Position numbers and translations under genes: made by a program
Source of the DNA: Algihabitans albus
GTDB lineage: Bacteria; Pseudomonadota; Alphaproteobacteria; Kiloniellales; DSM-21159
Length of the DNA: 64,000 nt
Assembly (NCBI RefSeq): GCF_003572205.1
Contig: NZ_QXNY01000003.1
Span: 372,001-436,000, forward strand
Direction of reading: 5' to 3'
Part shown: in pieces, positions 62,925-64,000 of the stretch
Layout: each line of letters begins with the position of its first letter
Numbering within the stretch: the first letter of the stretch is position 1
The notes under the pieces: model-generated
What the model was told of the DNA's origin: nothing
What the model saw: only the letters and a program-made list of their open reading frames with translations
The model's database searches: none

Positions 62925-64000
62925 CTACTGTGGATACGCAGTTATTATTTCAGAAGTACCAGGCTTTACGATAACACGAATAGATGTTTCACCAGTCGTT
63001 CCAATTGGTCTTCCCATGTCGACAACAAAGGCACCGGGATCTCCGGGCACAGACGCACCTCGCTTGCCCCAAGCTTCGTCAACCAAAGCCAGAGCATCAT
63101 CGCCTTGCACGTTAAATACTGTGTGCACCGGTTTACCAGGGTTTGGATGAGTATGGTCCAAAACATGATCCACTCTGTTTCCAAACTTTTCATCTCTTCC
63201 GTACTTTAGGCCACTTGGCGAAACATGGACTAAGTCCCCCTGCGGCGTCCGATATGATGTGAATCCTTTTGGTGTGTTTATCTGCGCACCAGCACCATGG
63301 ACAGGTCTCCAATCCTTTGGCGCCACACTGTGTTTAAGCACATCGTCTGGAACAGCAGCGTTACCTCTCTTCGGCGCGACGGCATCCTTGATCGACTTGC
63401 CGGCCGGAACGATGGCCGGCACCAAGGCGGCGACCAACAGTTTGGCACCGGCCAGATCTCGACTTACGAAGGCATCCGTCCCATTCGCCTGCCGTTCGGC
63501 GATGTCATCTCGAGCCTCTTCGTAACTTGTCCCTTCAACCAAAGCGTAGAGATGCGTCGCCGCGAACTCCAAGGCGGCGCTCAATTCCTCTCCTGCAAAG
63601 GTGTCAAGCGCCGCGTCGACGACTTGACCAGCAGCGGCCTTGAACGGACCGCCCAAGGCAACGTCGAGCGCTAAGAAGGTCGACGTGACGACCGGCTCAG
63701 GCCAGCTTTGCAACTCTTGCGCCACTTCGCCGAGAGACCGCAGCAGGGCTTCGCCGGCGCTTGGAGGAGTGCCTTCGACGATACCGACAAGGAGCGGACC
63801 TTCCTTGGTTTTGTAAGCTCCTGTCTCCGTCCTCGACAGCATCTGACTCGCCTCGCGGAGATCTGGATTTTTCAGATCCTCCAGCGACCCGATCTGCCCG
63901 ACGACATCGATCAAGGTCGTCAAGCTTTCCAGCATGTCGCCGTTCAGCAGCAGGGCGTTGACCTCGTCGGACGACAGGCCGTTGCGGATCATCGCCACCG
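62925..64000 (-). CDS. C-terminal part of a polymorphic toxin (CdiA/FhaB-like), 5' end outside the window
   Basis: At least 357 codons remain open at the right edge. The upstream part is GC-rich and helical (SLTTLIDVVGQIGSLEDL, LLRSLGEVAQELQSW), like the pre-toxin region of filamentous haemagglutinin-type proteins. After about KRGNAAVPDDVLKHSVAPKD the DNA becomes A+T-rich and a toxin domain follows: RVDHVLDHTHPNPGKPVHTV, DEAWGKRG, VVDMGRPIGTTGETSIRVIV and a final TAYPQ. The His-rich segment and TAYP ending resemble BECR-fold RNase toxins (Barnase/EndoU/Colicin E5/RelE group). Delivered into neighbours, it would cut RNA; this is inference. Confidence 0.72.
   Translation of the reverse strand, partial: VAMIRNGLSSDEVNALLLNGDMLESLTTLIDVVGQIGSLEDLKNPDLREASQMLSRTETGAYKTKEGPLLVGIVEGTPPSAGEALLRSLGEVAQELQSWPEPVVTSTFLALDVALGGPFKAAAGQVVDAALDTFAGEELSAALEFAATHLYALVEGTSYEEARDDIAERQANGTDAFVSRDLAGAKLLVAALVPAIVPAGKSIKDAVAPKRGNAAVPDDVLKHSVAPKDWRPVHGAGAQINTPKGFTSYRTPQGDLVHVSPSGLKYGRDEKFGNRVDHVLDHTHPNPGKPVHTVFNVQGDDALALVDEAWGKRGASVPGDPGAFVVDMGRPIGTTGETSIRVIVKPGTSEIITAYPQ

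Overview
The window is GC-rich, densely coded bacterial DNA. The codon use, the TRAP and ABC transporter families, the Pot-type and hydantoinase genes and the LegB/NeuB-type glycan genes all suggest an alphaproteobacterium, most likely a Rhodospirillales-like lineage. The species assignment is inference. I see no rRNA, tRNA, CRISPR array, transposase or origin. Many start codons were chosen from ribosome binding sites and from stop/start overlaps (ATGA, GTGA), so several genes are shorter than the longest open frame.

Region 1 (1-21 kb, minus strand) is one long, tightly coupled surface-glycan operon. It encodes two nonulosonic (sialic-type) acid routes: two hydrolysing 2-epimerases (NeuC/LegG type), two NeuB/LegI-type synthases, two CMP-sugar synthetase-like proteins, a LegB-type dehydratase and a PtmE-type CBS/nucleotidyltransferase. 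It also has a WbpM-type 4,6-dehydratase, a close relative of UDP-sulfoquinovose synthase, two FAH-fold proteins, a 2-hydroxyacid dehydrogenase, two putative glycosyltransferases, an ABC flippase, a Wzy/ligase-like membrane protein and a Wzz-like protein. The LegC aminotransferase and LegH acetyltransferase expected for legionaminic acid are absent; an extended SDR reductase lies among the leg-type genes instead.

Region 2 (21.5-28.5 kb, plus strand) carries further glycan genes: a GT2, an alpha-barrel cyclase-like protein, two GT4s, a methyltransferase and ManC.

Region 3 (28.5-39.8 kb) is a catabolic unit: a GntR regulator, a TRAP transporter (DctQM, with DctP on the other strand), an amidase with a small partner, a class III CoA-transferase, an acyl-CoA dehydrogenase, an MmgE/PrpD protein, a MaoC hydratase and, divergently, a CitE-like lyase. 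The set fits activation, hydration and cleavage of a branched C5 dicarboxylate (itaconate, mesaconate or methylsuccinate type). Related A+T-rich motifs lie upstream of both plus-strand genes.

Region 4 (39.9-50.5 kb, minus strand) is a LacI-regulated sugar or polyol operon: AGPS/GlcD-like FAD oxidase, small cysteine-rich protein, FGGY kinase, MalK-type ABC importer, SDR and iron/zinc polyol dehydrogenase. A clear -35/-10 promoter overlaps a near-perfect 25-bp palindrome at its head.

Region 5 (50.6-61.6 kb) pairs a Pot-type ABC importer and a ureohydrolase lacking one metal-binding His (minus strand) with a divergent LysR regulator, HyuA, HyuB and an N-carbamoylsarcosine amidase-like enzyme. 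This suggests use of an N-methylhydantoin/creatinine-type nitrogen compound.

Region 6 (61.8-64 kb, minus strand) is the AT-rich tail of a polymorphic toxin (CdiA/FhaB-like) locus. It holds the 3' end of a toxin gene, a zinc-ribbon putative immunity gene, a leftover toxin tip fused by ATGA to a broken SUKH immunity gene, and a haemagglutinin fragment.
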